64,000 bases of DNA from Myxococcaceae bacterium (GCA_016793095.1 JAEUJQ010000068.1:30184-94183); one strand, 5' to 3'. Counted from the first letter of the stretch, positions 51,844-62,053 are shown. Numbers and translations: made by a program. The notes: a model not told the origin generated them from the sequence alone.

Positions 51844-52608
51844 TTGGCCGAGAAGTCCGAGAAGCCAGAGAAGCCAGAGAAGAAGAAGGACAAGCCGCAG
51901 ACCCGCGCCGAGCGCGAGGCTGATCGGCGACGCGTGATTCTACGCGCGGCGGTCGAGGTGTTCTCGAAGAAGGGCTACCTGGGCTGCCGCATTCAGGACG
52001 TGGCGAAGGAAGCCGGCGTCGCGTACGGGCTCGTGTACCACTACTTCAAGAACAAGGATGAGCTGCTCGAGTCCGTGTTCGCGAGCGGCTGGCAGAACTT
52101 CCTCGGGCGCGTGCAGTCGGAGATCGGCCGCGATCAAGACCTCGCCTCTCGCGTGCGCGGCGTGGTGCACGTCGCGTTCGAGGCGTACCGGCGCGATCCC
52201 AAGGGCGTGAAGGTGCTGATCCTCGAGGTCGGCCGTTCTCCTGCGGGCGGAGCGGTGAATCGCGGCAGCGCGTTCTCGGCGGTGATCGTCGCGGCGGCGC
52301 AGATGTTCGCGGCGGCGCAGCAGCGCAATGAGATCCCCTCGCACCTCGACCCCACCCTGGCGGCCACGATGTTGTTCGGCTGCATCGAGATGGGGCTCAC
52401 CAGCTTCGTCATGGGGCTGCTCGACAAGCGCGACGATCAGGCGATCGAGCGCGCGCGTGATCAGGTCGCCGAGACGTTCTTGAACGGCATCACACAGGCC
52501 AGGGCCGGCACCGGCGCGTCGATCCCGAACGTGCGGACCATCAGATCAGCAGACACGTCTGCTGGCGGAATCGAGACGGCGCGCCAGCGTCCTCGCCCTT
52601 CGAACTGA
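51844..52608 (+). CDS. TetR-family transcriptional regulator
   Basis: 254 residues, TTG start supported by GGGAG 7 bases upstream. Lys/Glu/Pro-rich N-terminal extension (about 24 residues), then HTH RAAVEVFSKKGYLGCRIQDVAKEAGVAYGLVYHYFKNKDELLESVF and a ligand domain. Resembles FadR-like TetR proteins of fatty acid catabolism. The adjacent enoyl-CoA hydratase gene, starting 9 bases downstream, supports that. Confidence 0.88.
   Translation: MAEKSEKPEKPEKKKDKPQTRAEREADRRRVILRAAVEVFSKKGYLGCRIQDVAKEAGVAYGLVYHYFKNKDELLESVFASGWQNFLGRVQSEIGRDQDLASRVRGVVHVAFEAYRRDPKGVKVLILEVGRSPAGGAVNRGSAFSAVIVAAAQMFAAAQQRNEIPSHLDPTLAATMLFGCIEMGLTSFVMGLLDKRDDQAIERARDQVAETFLNGITQARAGTGASIPNVRTIRSADTSAGGIETARQRPRPSN
52547..52564. 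repeat. Palindrome copy 1, CAGCAGAC-N2-GTCTGCTG
   Basis: Perfect 8-bp arms, within the last codons of the TetR gene. The same palindrome, with seven identical upstream bases and the following G, occurs at 55968-55985. Confidence 0.7.
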
Positions 52609-52617
52609 TCACCACCC

Positions 52618-53397
52618 ATGGAACCTTCCGACGTTCGGTATGAGGTGAAGGACGGCATCGCCACGCTGACCATCGATCGGGAGCCGGCGCGCAACGCGCT
52701 GTCTCCTCAAGTCCTCGCTGGACTGCGAGCGGGGCTCGAGCGGGCGCAGAGCGACTCCACCGCGCGCGTCATCGTGCTCACCGGCGCTGGCACGCGCGTC
52801 TTCTGTGCGGGGGCGGATCTCGGCGGGCTGTCGGGAGATGGATTTCTCGCAGGCCACGATGGCCGACGTGCGTACGGGCAATTGCTGTTGGCGCTCCAGA
52901 CGGTGAGCAAGCCGACGGTGGCGCGCATCAACGGTCACGCGCTCGCGGGCGGCCTCGGCCTCGTGCTGGCGTGTGATCTCGCGGTGGCGGTCGACAGCGC
53001 GGGCTTCGGAACTCCGGAGATCGATCGCGGACTGTTCCCGATGATGGTGATCGCATTCCTCCAGCGTCACCTCGGCCGCAAGCGCGCGCTCGAACTGGCG
53101 CTCACCGGAGAGCGCATCACGTCAGAACAGGCGCTCGTGTGGGGCCTCGTCAATCGCGTGGTGCCCGAGGCGAAGCTCGACGAGACGGTGAAAGAGCTCG
53201 CGGGGAAACTCGCCGGGAAGTCGCTCGCCATTCTCGCGCTCGGTCGCCGCAGCTTCTTCACGGCCGAAGATCTGCCGCTCAACCAGGCGGTGGAATTCCT
53301 CGGCTCTCAGCTCTCGCTGAACACGCTCGCGGAAGACACCGCGGAAGGCGTCACGGCGTTCTTGGAGAAGCGCCCGGCGAAGTGGGCTGATCGCTGA
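52618..53397 (+). CDS. Enoyl-CoA hydratase/isomerase-family protein
   Basis: 259 residues. Crotonase fold: IATLTIDREPARNALSPQVL, oxyanion loop FCAGADLGGLSGDGF, second loop INGHALAGGLGLVLACDLAVA, PEIDRGLFPMMVIAFLQRHLG with one catalytic Glu position. Likely hydrates or isomerises an acyl-CoA. Its 3' end overlaps the opposite-strand M23 peptidase gene by 47 bp. Confidence 0.92.
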   Translation: MEPSDVRYEVKDGIATLTIDREPARNALSPQVLAGLRAGLERAQSDSTARVIVLTGAGTRVFCAGADLGGLSGDGFLAGHDGRRAYGQLLLALQTVSKPTVARINGHALAGGLGLVLACDLAVAVDSAGFGTPEIDRGLFPMMVIAFLQRHLGRKRALELALTGERITSEQALVWGLVNRVVPEAKLDETVKELAGKLAGKSLAILALGRRSFFTAEDLPLNQAVEFLGSQLSLNTLAEDTAEGVTAFLEKRPAKWADR

Positions 53398-54262
53398 TCA
53401 CTCCGGCGTCGGTCGCCGCGGGTGCGGGAGCGGCGACGGTGTGGGGCCACTCGAGCCGCAGCACGCTCTGCGGGTCCACCCACTTGCCGTCGAGCTTGGC
53501 GCCGAAGTGCAGGTGGGGGCCGGTGACGCGGCCACTGCTCCCGACCTTTCCGATGGGCTGACCTGAGACCACACGCTCGCCTTGCTTCACGGCGAACTCC
53601 GACATGTGGAAATACGAGGTGAAGAGCCGCCCGCCGTGGTGGATGAGCACGGTGCCTCCAGACCCGAAGCACTCGCGCACCATCACCACCTCGCCGTCGT
53701 TCGAGGCGTAGATGGGGTCGCCGGTCTCTCCGTCGATGTCGTCGCCGAAGTGCTGGCTCTTCTTCTTGTTGTTGAAGAGGCGCAGATCTCCAAAGGGCGC
53801 GCTGACGTGATCGTTGCGAGGCCACGCGAAGTTCTGCGTGAAGGCCCAGGGAGTGAAATCTTGATCGAACGACTCGTTGAAGGCCTTCTGATCGGCGGCC
53901 GACCACGCGCGTTCCTTCTTGTTGGGGTTGGTGAACTTGTTGCTCACCGTGAGCTGTCGGCGGCGGAAGTTGGGCTTCACCACTTCGAGCTGGCCAAAGA
54001 GCGCTTCTTTGCCGCCCTCGGTGATCGCTACGGCATCGAGCGAGAGCTTCTGGGGTTTCAGATCGACTGACAGGGGAACGAGCGCGACCCAGGTGTCGAC
54101 GCCGAAGGCCAGAAACACCAACTCCGCCGAGCCGAGGTGGCCCGACGGAGTTTTGGTGCTGCCCGTGATCTGAATCATCACCGCATCACCGGGACGGGCC
54201 ACTCCGGGCTGCAGCTTGACGTCAGCTGCGAGCAGCAGAGTGAGGAGCGCCCCGGCGATCAC
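53351..54262 (-). CDS. M23-family peptidase (LytM domain)
   Basis: 303 residues. Hydrophobic start MIAGALLTLLLAADV suggests export. An N-terminal beta domain (about 15-95) precedes the LytM domain (about 150-265) with QHFGDDIDGETGDPIYASNDGEVV (His and Asp zinc ligands) and VTGPHLHFGAKLDGKWVDPQSVL (HxH). Predicted to cleave peptidoglycan or surface peptides. Directly downstream of the 54271-55884 lipoprotein gene (8 bases). Confidence 0.9.
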   Translation of the reverse strand: MIAGALLTLLLAADVKLQPGVARPGDAVMIQITGSTKTPSGHLGSAELVFLAFGVDTWVALVPLSVDLKPQKLSLDAVAITEGGKEALFGQLEVVKPNFRRRQLTVSNKFTNPNKKERAWSAADQKAFNESFDQDFTPWAFTQNFAWPRNDHVSAPFGDLRLFNNKKKSQHFGDDIDGETGDPIYASNDGEVVMVRECFGSGGTVLIHHGGRLFTSYFHMSEFAVKQGERVVSGQPIGKVGSSGRVTGPHLHFGAKLDGKWVDPQSVLRLEWPHTVAAPAPAATDAGVISDQPTSPGASPRTP

Positions 54263-54270
54263 GACGACGC

Positions 54271-55884
54271 TCAGGGCACGACGTTGATGGTGCCGGTGAC
54301 GTCAGCCTGCACGGGAGAGCCCCACGCGGTCTGGAAGGTCTGCGAGCTGGCCTGATCCTTCGGGAAGAGCACGCGCATCTGCGTCGCCGAGGGCACGAAG
54401 CCGCTCATCGGGAAGGTGATGTTGATCGACCAGCGGCTCGAGTACCCCGAGGTCTTGCAGGTGAAGGTGCCGTTCGCCGGATCGTTGGCGGTGGTCTGCT
54501 CGTTGCTGCCGATCACGAAGCCGGAGTTGGGAGGACCGTTGAACTCCCCGAAGCCGAGCATTCCGCCCGTCATGCCGTCGCCGTTGAGATCGAAGTTGAC
54601 GATCGCACGAGCGAACGCACCGCCCTGCGCGGTGACCGGCGTGTCGAACACCACGTTGAGCGTGTCGCCCGGCTGGAGCGCGTTGGACATCGTGTTGCCG
54701 GACGCCTTGCGCACCTGGAAGGCCGCGGTGGTCGAGAGCGGGCGGGGGACCGTCGCGTCGATGGCGAAGAAGTAGCCGATGAAGTCGACGGTGGAGCCGC
54801 TGTCGAGGCCAGTGGCGCGAACGATGATGTTGTAGCGGTTGCCGAGCGTCCACGGCGCGGTGGGGGCGATCGAGAGGACGTTCGGAGCGCGCTGCGTCAC
54901 CGACACCGCCACGTTGGTCTCGCAGTTTTCCTGCACGACCTTCACCAGGCGCGTGGTGTCGACCTGCGTGATGGGCTGGTTGAAGACGATGTTGATCGAG
55001 TCGTTGGCCTTGAGCGCGTTGCGGTACGGCTCCGAGCCGTTGGTGGTGAGCGACTCGACGTTGGTGCCGAGGATCTGCAGCGACGCGCCGGTCCGGGCGT
55101 CGTTCAAGATGATGGTGCGATCGGGCTGAATGAAGAGACCCGACGCCGAGTAGGTCTGCACGGTGCCGAGGATGTCCGCGCGGCCGTCGTTGTCTTCATC
55201 GAGGGCTCCGATGGTGAGCGTGAAGGTCGACGTCGCGATGCGCGCGAGCTCGCCCGGGTCCGGCGCGTTGGCGAAGGTGAGGAGGCCGTTGTCGTCGACG
55301 TCGGCGGTGCCGCTGTAGTTGCCGATGCCGCCGCCGTAGGTGCCGGCCGTGGTGACGAACGCGGTGGGGTTCACCTCGAGGTAGGCCTTGGCGCCCTTCG
55401 CCGACTTGCCCAACGAGGTGTAGACGCGGAACTTCAGCGTGCTGCTGAGCTGCGCGAGGCTGATCACGCCCACGTTGCCGTTGCCGTTGTTGATGGGCAC
55501 GTTGCCGCCGGTCGCAGGCACGTTGGCGTTGATGCGCGCGCTCGAGTAGCCGGTCTTGCTCAGCAGCACCTGCGCCTGGGCGCCCGCGGGCACGTCCTTG
55601 AAGACGAAGGCGCCGTCGGCCGAGGTGGTGGCCTTGTAGGTGTGCGTCGCGTCGGCGCCTTCGCCGAGCACGAGAGTGGCGTTGACGCCTTCGATGGGCG
55701 TCTGGAGCGTGGTGACCACGACGCCGGACACGGTGCCGACCGGCGAGCTGGGGGCGATCAGCTGCGTGGTGTCGGGGGCGCGACCCTTCTCGTCGGCATC
55801 GGCGACGCCGTCACCGTTGAGGTCCTGATAGTTCGCGCACGAAGCCAGCGCGAAGATCGCGCAGGCGCTCAAGATGCGGTTCAT
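54271..55884 (-). CDS. Lipoprotein with carboxypeptidase-regulatory-like and Ig-like domains
   Basis: 537 residues. Lipobox FALASC (Cys16). NYQDLNGDGVADADEKG is an EF-hand-like acidic loop. The segment about 50-115 (GTVSGVVVTTLQTPIEGVNATLVLG to AQVLLSKTGYSSARI) matches carboxypeptidase regulatory-like beta sandwiches. Two Ig-like units follow (about 275-380 and 385-530; NDSINIVFNQPITQVD, GDTLNVVFDTPVTAQG). Surface protein, paired with an M23 peptidase. Confidence 0.85.
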   Translation of the reverse strand: MNRILSACAIFALASCANYQDLNGDGVADADEKGRAPDTTQLIAPSSPVGTVSGVVVTTLQTPIEGVNATLVLGEGADATHTYKATTSADGAFVFKDVPAGAQAQVLLSKTGYSSARINANVPATGGNVPINNGNGNVGVISLAQLSSTLKFRVYTSLGKSAKGAKAYLEVNPTAFVTTAGTYGGGIGNYSGTADVDDNGLLTFANAPDPGELARIATSTFTLTIGALDEDNDGRADILGTVQTYSASGLFIQPDRTIILNDARTGASLQILGTNVESLTTNGSEPYRNALKANDSINIVFNQPITQVDTTRLVKVVQENCETNVAVSVTQRAPNVLSIAPTAPWTLGNRYNIIVRATGLDSGSTVDFIGYFFAIDATVPRPLSTTAAFQVRKASGNTMSNALQPGDTLNVVFDTPVTAQGGAFARAIVNFDLNGDGMTGGMLGFGEFNGPPNSGFVIGSNEQTTANDPANGTFTCKTSGYSSRWSINITFPMSGFVPSATQMRVLFPKDQASSQTFQTAWGSPVQADVTGTINVVP

Positions 55885-55967
55885 GTGGTTCTCCGTTGTG
55901 GCCGTGGGGTGGTTGAACAGACGAGCCGCACTTTCGCGTGGTGCGGGCGCAGGTCAAGGGATCAGAT

Positions 55968-55985
55968 CAGCAGACGAGTCTGCTG
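55968..55985. repeat. Palindrome copy 2, CAGCAGAC-N2-GTCTGCTG
   Basis: In the intergenic region between divergent lipoprotein genes, 30 bp before the start at 56015. Identical arms to 52547-52564 and also preceded by ATCAGAT. Could be an operator; position near both promoters fits. Confidence 0.7.
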
Positions 55986-56014
55986 GGGGGGATTGTGTCT
56001 ATGCTTCGCCCACC

Positions 56015-56869
56015 TTGAGCGGATCCATTCGCAGGCTGATCGCAGTTGCTGGTTTCGCAGTGCTGATCGCGCTCTGGGCGAGCTGCGGAGGCGCCTCGAT
56101 CGACGGTGTCCTGACGCCCACGGGCGGCGAGGTCTGTCTGCCTGACGGCAAGGTGTGCATCTCGGTGCCGACGGGCGGACTGGCGGATCAGGAAGTCATT
56201 CGCATCTCATCGAGCAACGATCGACCGGGTGGCGCGCTGTCGGACCCGTACGACATCTCGCCGACGACGCCGAAGAAGGTCGATTTCCTCAAGCCGGCGA
56301 CGGTGACGTTCAAGCTCGAGATCGTGAACCAGGACGGCATCGACAACTTGAGCGTGCTGCGCATCTACACGCGTGAAGGCGCCGACTGGCAGCCACTCGA
56401 CAACGCGTTCGTCGATCGCGTGCGCGGCGTGGTGACCGGAGAGGTCTCGCACCTCTCTCCTTTCGTGGTGATGCGTTCCGATCGGTTGTCCGATGGTGGT
56501 CTGCCGATCGAGCTCGACGGCGGTAACCGCGACAGCGGCGTCATCATCATTCCGCCGTTCGATGCGGGGCCGGAAGACGCGGGCTTCGACGCCGGTCGTC
56601 CTGATGCAGGTCGTCCCGACTCGGGAATGCCGGATTCGGGCACGCCCGACGCGGGCTTTGATGCGGGTACGCCGGATGCCGGAGTCGACGCAGGCTTTGA
56701 TGCCGGGTTCGACGCGGGCTTCGACGCCGGGTTCGACGCAGGCTTCGACGCCGGGTTCGACGCGGGCTTCGACGCAGGCTTCGACGCGGGCTTCGACGCA
56801 GGCTTCGACGCCGGGGTCGACGCGGGCGAGCCCGACGCGGGTGACGACGCGGGCATCGACGCCGGCTGA
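56015..56869 (+). CDS. Lipoprotein with DAG-rich repeat tail
   Basis: 284 residues from TTG 56015; the frame is open upstream and no start has a clear ribosome site. Signal SIRRLIAVAGFAVLIALWASC (lipobox WASC). ZU5-like region about 35-150 (GGEVCLPDGKVCISVPTGGLADQEVIRI). About residues 188-284 consist of Asp-Ala-Gly repeats, mostly GFDA units. Such DAG tails occur in Myxococcota surface proteins. Divergent from the 54271-55884 lipoprotein. Confidence 0.78.
   Translation: MSGSIRRLIAVAGFAVLIALWASCGGASIDGVLTPTGGEVCLPDGKVCISVPTGGLADQEVIRISSSNDRPGGALSDPYDISPTTPKKVDFLKPATVTFKLEIVNQDGIDNLSVLRIYTREGADWQPLDNAFVDRVRGVVTGEVSHLSPFVVMRSDRLSDGGLPIELDGGNRDSGVIIIPPFDAGPEDAGFDAGRPDAGRPDSGMPDSGTPDAGFDAGTPDAGVDAGFDAGFDAGFDAGFDAGFDAGFDAGFDAGFDAGFDAGFDAGVDAGEPDAGDDAGIDAG
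56692..56830. repeat. 12-bp coding tandem repeat (GFDA)
   Basis: About ten or more units of a 12-bp sequence (GGCTTCGACGCG and variants) encode GFDA within the 56015-56869 lipoprotein. Units vary at third positions, so the array is not freshly expanded. Confidence 0.8.
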
Positions 56870-56874
56870 AGCGT

Positions 56875-56961
56875 TCAGCGATCGCAGGCGCGGCGGCACT
56901 CGGCGACACACTTCGCTTTGTTGCTGGCGCCCTCGCACTTCGGAATGAGGGCGAGCTTCAT
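56875..56961 (-). CDS. Candidate 28-residue Cys-rich peptide
   Basis: Reads MKLALIPKCEGASNKAKCVA then ECRRACDR and stop, with AGGAG placed 6 bases before the ATG at 56961. Four Cys (9, 18, 22, 26) in C-x8-C-x3-C-x3-C. Lies 58 bases after the sigma-54 activator stop on the same strand, so it may be co-transcribed. No signal peptide. Homology unknown; short length keeps confidence limited. Confidence 0.55.
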   Translation of the reverse strand: MKLALIPKCEGASNKAKCVAECRRACDR

Positions 56962-57019
56962 GGCGACTCCTGGTGAGGGTTTACTTTCACGACACCGCCG
57001 GTGCGCGACCGTTCCCGCG

Positions 57020-58357
57020 CTATTCGTCTTTGGCCTTGAGGCCGTATTTCGCGACGAGGCGGTGCACGTAGTTGCGGGCGATGCCCGCCTCACGCGCCAT
57101 CTGCGAGATGTTGCCGTTGCACTTCTCGAGCAGCGTCACCAGGTACTCCTTGGTGAAGCTCTCGACGAGGCGTTCCTTCGCCTCCTTGAAGGGCAGGTCG
57201 GTGATGTCTTCGGTCGACGCGAGCGCCTTCGCGGCCGTCGCGGTCTCCTGAGGAAGCGGCTCGACGTCGGCGCCCGCAAGCGAACGCTCGACGAGGTTGC
57301 GCAGCTCACGGACGTTGCCGGGCCAGTGGTACGCCGCGAAGCGCGCCATCAGCGAGCGCGGCAGTTCGAACTCTCCGCGGCCCATCGACTTCACGAAGTG
57401 CTGTGTCAGCAGCGGCAGATCGTCGAGCCGATCACGCAGCGGAGGCACCGTCACCAACACGACCGCCAGCCGGTAGTACAGATCGCGACGGAAGCGATTG
57501 GCGGCGACCTCGGCCTCGAGATCACGGTGCGTCGCGGCCACCACGCGAACGTCGACGCGGCGGTGCTTGTCTTCGCCGACGCGACGAACGGTTCCCGCCT
57601 CGAGCACGCGCAGCAACTTGGGCTGTAGCTCGAGCGGCAGTTCTCCAATTTCGTCGAGGAAGATCGTGCCGCCATCGGCCTCGAGGAACGCTCCGTTGCG
57701 ATCGCTGATCGCTCCGGTGAACGACCCGCGTACGTGACCGAAGAGCTCACTCTCGATCAGCGTCGGAGCGACGGAGCCGCAATCGACGACCACGAACGGG
57801 CGACCCTGCCGCTTGCTCTTCTCGTGAATGGCGCGCGCGAGGACCTCTTTGCCGGTGCCGGTCTCTCCCAGCAGGAGCACCGTCGAGTCCGACGGCGACA
57901 CCTTTTCCATGATGCCGAACAGCTGCTTCATGGCGTTCGACGCGCCGATGGCGGGACCGAACGAGCCCTGCGCTTCGGGCTTCCCGAGATCGAGATCGAT
58001 CATCGAGATCTTCAGCGTGGTCTTGCCGACCGAGATGGTGGCCTGGTCTTCGACGATCACTTCGGTGATGCGCGCTCCACCGAGGTACGTGCCGTTGGTC
58101 GACTCGAGATCGCGCACCATCACGCCGTCGGGCCGCGCGGTGAGCTCGACGTGGTACCGGCTCACCGTGGTGTCGCCGAGCGCGAGGCCCGCGTCAGGGT
58201 GCGAGCCCACCGTCATCGTGCCTTCGATCGCTCGCGACGTTCCGGTGCCCGGGCCGCCGATGATCGCGACCTGGTATTTTCTTTCCTTCAACGTTCCAGA
58301 AGTGCGATCGAGCCTGAGCAGGGCGCCGGGGTTCTGGATCGGTTCGGTGGCTTGCAT
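57020..58357 (-). CDS. Sigma-54-dependent activator with N-terminal FHA domain
   Basis: 445 residues. FHA domain about 45-120 ([34 protein letters not shown]) senses phosphothreonine. AAA+ domain about 138-370 with Walker [15 protein letters not shown] sigma-54 loop (Ser in place of the usual Ala), Walker [11 protein letters not shown], and [11 protein letters not shown]. Fis-like C-terminal HTH ([26 protein letters not shown]). FHA-type activators are expanded in myxobacteria and usually couple Ser/Thr kinases to transcription. Divergent from icd. Confidence 0.94.
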   Translation of the reverse strand: MQATEPIQNPGALLRLDRTSGTLKERKYQVAIIGGPGTGTSRAIEGTMTVGSHPDAGLALGDTTVSRYHVELTARPDGVMVRDLESTNGTYLGGARITEVIVEDQATISVGKTTLKISMIDLDLGKPEAQGSFGPAIGASNAMKQLFGIMEKVSPSDSTVLLLGETGTGKEVLARAIHEKSKRQGRPFVVVDCGSVAPTLIESELFGHVRGSFTGAISDRNGAFLEADGGTIFLDEIGELPLELQPKLLRVLEAGTVRRVGEDKHRRVDVRVVAATHRDLEAEVAANRFRRDLYYRLAVVLVTVPPLRDRLDDLPLLTQHFVKSMGRGEFELPRSLMARFAAYHWPGNVRELRNLVERSLAGADVEPLPQETATAAKALASTEDITDLPFKEAKERLVESFTKEYLVTLLEKCNGNISQMAREAGIARNYVHRLVAKYGLKAKDE

Positions 58358-58473
58358 CTCCAGCGGTGATTACCCCGTCCACCGAGCGATCTCACTTGAG
58401 ATTTGATCGTTTGGAGCCCACATTCCGCGCGCGTTTTTCCATCAACCACCACATCGAGAAGCGAGACCGCGAC

Positions 58474-59760
58474 ATGGCCAACGGCGAAAAGATCACCCTC
58501 AAGGACGGCAAGCTCAACGTCCCCAACAACCCGATCATCCCCTTCATCGAAGGTGACGGGACTGGCCCCGACATCTGGAAGGCCTCGGTTGCGGTGGTCG
58601 ACGCCGCGGTGAACAAGGCCTACGGAGGGAAGAAGAAGATCGAGTGGATGGAAGTGCTCGCCGGCGAGAAGGCGTTCAAGCTCAAGAACAACTGGCTCCC
58701 TGACGAGACCATCACCGCGTTCAAGGAATACCTGGTCGGCATCAAGGGCCCGCTCACCACGCCCATTGGCGGTGGCATCCGTTCGCTGAACGTCGCGCTC
58801 CGCCAGATGCTGGACTTATACGTGTGTCTTCGTCCCGTTCGCTACTTCAAGGGCGTGCCCTCGCCGGTGAAGGCGCCCGAGAAGGTCGACATGACGATCT
58901 TCCGCGAGAACTGCGAAGACATCTATGCGGGCGTCGAGTTCGAGGCCGGCACCGATCGCGCGGCGAAGGTGCTCGCGTTCCTCAAAGCCGAGTTCCCCAA
59001 GGAGTTCGAAAAGATCCGCTTCAAGGAGAACGTGGGTATCGGCCTCAAGCCCGTGTCCAAGGACGGCACGGAGCGGCTCGTGCGCGCGTCGATCAAGTAC
59101 GCGATCGAACTGAAGCGGAAGAGCGTCACGTTCGTGCACAAGGGCAACATCATGAAGTTCACCGAAGGTGCCTTCATGAAGTGGGGCTACGAGCTCGCCG
59201 AGAAGGAATTCGGAGACAAGGTCTACACCTGGCAGCAGTGGGAAAAGACCAAGGCCGCCAAGGGCGAAGACGCGGCCAACGCCGAGCAGAAGGAGCAGAT
59301 CAAGAACGGCAAGATCGTCATCAAGGACGCCATCGCCGACATCTCGCTCCAGCAGGTGCTCACGCGCCCGGACGACTTCGACGTGATCGCCACGCTCAAC
59401 TTGAACGGTGACTATCTCTCCGACGCGCTCGCCGCGCAGATCGGCGGCATCGGCATCGCTCCGGGCGGCAACATCAACTACGTCACTGGTCACGCGATTT
59501 TTGAGGCTACGCACGGCACTGCTCCGAAGTACGCCAACCTCGACAAGGTGAACCCGGGCTCGGTGATCCTCTCGGCCGAGATGATGCTGCGTCACCTCAT
59601 GTGGCACGAGGCGGCGGACCTCATCATCAAGGGCATGGATGCGGCGATCGCGCAGCGCACCGTGACGTACGACTTCGCGCGCCTCATGAAGCAGGACGGC
59701 CACAACCCGACCGAGGTGAAGTGCTCCGAGTTCGGTCAGGCCATCATCAAGAACATGTGA
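58474..59760 (+). CDS. icd: NADP-dependent isocitrate dehydrogenase
   Basis: 428 residues from ATG 58474. [15 protein letters not shown] near the N-terminus, substrate-binding and regulatory Ser in [13 protein letters not shown] (Ser104), [15 protein letters not shown], and NADP-binding [18 protein letters not shown]-cycle enzyme making 2-oxoglutarate. It is followed by mdh 26 bases downstream in an apparent TCA operon. Confidence 0.96.
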   Translation: MANGEKITLKDGKLNVPNNPIIPFIEGDGTGPDIWKASVAVVDAAVNKAYGGKKKIEWMEVLAGEKAFKLKNNWLPDETITAFKEYLVGIKGPLTTPIGGGIRSLNVALRQMLDLYVCLRPVRYFKGVPSPVKAPEKVDMTIFRENCEDIYAGVEFEAGTDRAAKVLAFLKAEFPKEFEKIRFKENVGIGLKPVSKDGTERLVRASIKYAIELKRKSVTFVHKGNIMKFTEGAFMKWGYELAEKEFGDKVYTWQQWEKTKAAKGEDAANAEQKEQIKNGKIVIKDAIADISLQQVLTRPDDFDVIATLNLNGDYLSDALAAQIGGIGIAPGGNINYVTGHAIFEATHGTAPKYANLDKVNPGSVILSAEMMLRHLMWHEAADLIIKGMDAAIAQRTVTYDFARLMKQDGHNPTEVKCSEFGQAIIKNM

Positions 59761-59786
59761 CCCAAGCAGTCCAAGGAACCAACACC

Positions 59787-60803
59787 ATGAAAGCTCCCGT
59801 CAAAGTTGCAGTCACTGGCGCGGCCGGCCGCATCGGCACGCAGATGTTGTACCGAATCGCCGCGGGCGAACTGCTCGGCAAGGATCAGCCGGTCTCGCTC
59901 TCGCTCCTCGAAGTGCCCGACGTGAAGGACGCCGAGGGCAAGGTCACGTTCAGCGCGATGAAGGGCCTGAAGGGCGCGCTGATGGAATTGGACGACTGTG
60001 CGTTCCCGCTGCTGCAGGGCGTGACGGCATCGGACGATCCCAAGGTCGCGTTCAAGGACATCGACGTGGCGCTGCTCGTCGGCGCGACGCCGCGTGGTCC
60101 GGGCATGGAGCGCCGCGATCTCCTCACCAAGAACGCCGCCGTCTTCATCGCGCAGGGCCGCGCCTTGAACGAAGTGGCCAAGCGTGACTGCAAGGTGCTG
60201 GTGGTCGGCAACCCGGCCAACACCAACGCGTACATCGCGATGAAGTCGGCGCCGAACCTCAAGCGCGAGAACTTCACCGCGATGCTGCGGCTCGATCACA
60301 ACCGCGCGCTGGCGCAGCTGAGCAAGCGCACCGGCAAGGCGGTCGACTCGATCGACAAGCTCACCGTGTGGGGCAACCACTCGCCGACGATGTACCCGGA
60401 CATCCGCTTCGCGACGTCGGGTGGCGCGACGATCAGCAAGCTCGTCAACGACGACGCGTGGCTCAAGGGCGACTTCATCTCCACCGTCGGTCAGCGCGGC
60501 AAGGCGATCATCGACGCGTCGGGCATCAGCTCGGTGCCGTCGGCGGCCAACGCGGCGCTCGATCACATGCGCGACTGGTGGCTCGGCGCCCCCGGCAAGT
60601 GGACCACCATGGGCGTCCCCTCGAACGGGGAGTACGGCATCCCTCAGGACGTGATCTACGGCTTCCCGTGCATCTGCAATGGCGACGGCAAGTACGAGAT
60701 CGTCAAGGGGCTGGAAATCGACGAATTCAGCAAGGGTAAGATGATGGCCACGCTCAAGGAGTTGGAAGAAGAGCGTGATGCCGTGAAGTCGATGTTGGGC
60801 TGA
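59787..60803 (+). CDS. mdh: Malate dehydrogenase
   Basis: 338 residues from ATG 59787. NAD-binding [16 protein letters not shown], the catalytic pocket [15 protein letters not shown] and [26 protein letters not shown], and proton-relay His in [16 protein letters not shown]. The GAAGRIG loop and long length place it in the cytosolic-type MDH branch. Operon with icd. Confidence 0.95.
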   Translation: MKAPVKVAVTGAAGRIGTQMLYRIAAGELLGKDQPVSLSLLEVPDVKDAEGKVTFSAMKGLKGALMELDDCAFPLLQGVTASDDPKVAFKDIDVALLVGATPRGPGMERRDLLTKNAAVFIAQGRALNEVAKRDCKVLVVGNPANTNAYIAMKSAPNLKRENFTAMLRLDHNRALAQLSKRTGKAVDSIDKLTVWGNHSPTMYPDIRFATSGGATISKLVNDDAWLKGDFISTVGQRGKAIIDASGISSVPSAANAALDHMRDWWLGAPGKWTTMGVPSNGEYGIPQDVIYGFPCICNGDGKYEIVKGLEIDEFSKGKMMATLKELEEERDAVKSMLG

Positions 60804-60862
60804 GCGAAGCCCCCTGGGGCGACGCCGTTGAACCGAGTCCCCCAAAGGAGAGGGACGCGACG

Positions 60863-61999
60863 ATGGATCGCGAGACGTCCCTCCTGATGCAACTGGCGGA
60901 GCGACCTGATGACCGGGCGCTCCGCCTCGTTTTTGCCGACTGGTTGCAGGAGCAGGGCGATCCGCGCGGTGAGATCATCACGCTGTGTGCGCGCGGCGAA
61001 TTGTCGCTCACCGAGCAGCGGAAGATCGCGCGGCTGACGCTAAAGCATGCGGGCGAGTGGCTGGGTCCGCTCGCGTCGATCGCCGATCTTTTCCGCACGC
61101 GTTTTCAAGACGGCTTCTTGAGCGAGCTGGTGACGGCTCCGACGCTCGGCGTGCAGCCGGTGAACGAGCTCGAGGCGAAGCTGTCCACAGTGTTCGATTC
61201 GCTGGTAGGCGAGCCACGGCTGTCGACGTGCCGTTCGTTGTCGGTGCCTCCGACGGGCGAGCTGCCGTCGGGCCTCGAGCGTTTCCTCGCGCATCGGTTC
61301 CTCGGGCGTGTGGAGCGGCTCGAGTTGGGTCAGCTCGACTGGCACAGCCTTTACGACGTTCCGCTGCCGCACTTGAAGCCCTCGCGCGTGGTGGTCGCGA
61401 GCTGGGGTGCGTTCGAAGACGAGCTGCGCGGCCTCGAGAAGGTGGACGTGTTCGCGCGGGCGGAGAGCCTCACGCTGTCGACCACCGACTTCACCAACAG
61501 CCCCATCGTGCAGCGCATCGTGGCGAGCGTCGGTTCGCAGCTGGCCGCGATGAAGCACTTCGGCGAGGTGCGGCTGCATTCGCACTACGGACCGGTCGAG
61601 GGCTCGGCCGATTGGCTCATCGCGGGAGACGACGCGGCCCTGGTGTTGCCGAAGCTCGAGGCGTGGTCACTCGAGGCGTCAGAGGTCGGTTTCCTGCGCG
61701 TGCGCGGAGATGATCGTCGCCTCTCGCACCTGGTGGTCGATCTCTCGTTGCCCGAAGCGACGGTGGCCGAGCGTCAGGCGACGACCAGCGGTGGCCGGCC
61801 TCCGATGGTGGTGCGACTGCAGACCGCAGCGATGGTGATGAGCCTGTTGCGAGGGAAGGGCATTCGCAGCGTCGAGATCAAACTCGCTCCGGGAGCGCGT
61901 CTGCGCAGCACCGAACGGCACACGCTCTTCACGGAAGCAAGGCGCTGGGGCACGTTGCAGAAGTTCGTCATCGGTGACGAGACGACGATCTTGCCTTGA
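60863..61999 (+). CDS. TIGR02996-domain protein
   Basis: 378 residues. The first 50 residues, LMQLAERPDDRALRLVFADWLQEQGDPRGEIITLC, match the TIGR02996 repeat-companion domain common in Myxococcota and Planctomycetes. The rest is Leu-rich and non-catalytic, possibly irregular leucine-rich-repeat-like. Role unknown; begins 59 bases after mdh. Confidence 0.83.
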   Translation: MDRETSLLMQLAERPDDRALRLVFADWLQEQGDPRGEIITLCARGELSLTEQRKIARLTLKHAGEWLGPLASIADLFRTRFQDGFLSELVTAPTLGVQPVNELEAKLSTVFDSLVGEPRLSTCRSLSVPPTGELPSGLERFLAHRFLGRVERLELGQLDWHSLYDVPLPHLKPSRVVVASWGAFEDELRGLEKVDVFARAESLTLSTTDFTNSPIVQRIVASVGSQLAAMKHFGEVRLHSHYGPVEGSADWLIAGDDAALVLPKLEAWSLEASEVGFLRVRGDDRRLSHLVVDLSLPEATVAERQATTSGGRPPMVVRLQTAAMVMSLLRGKGIRSVEIKLAPGARLRSTERHTLFTEARRWGTLQKFVIGDETTILP

Positions 62000-62053
62000 C
62001 CGATCCGATCGCCGTGAGCAGGATTCGCGCTCCACCTTCGGCCGGAGAATTCT

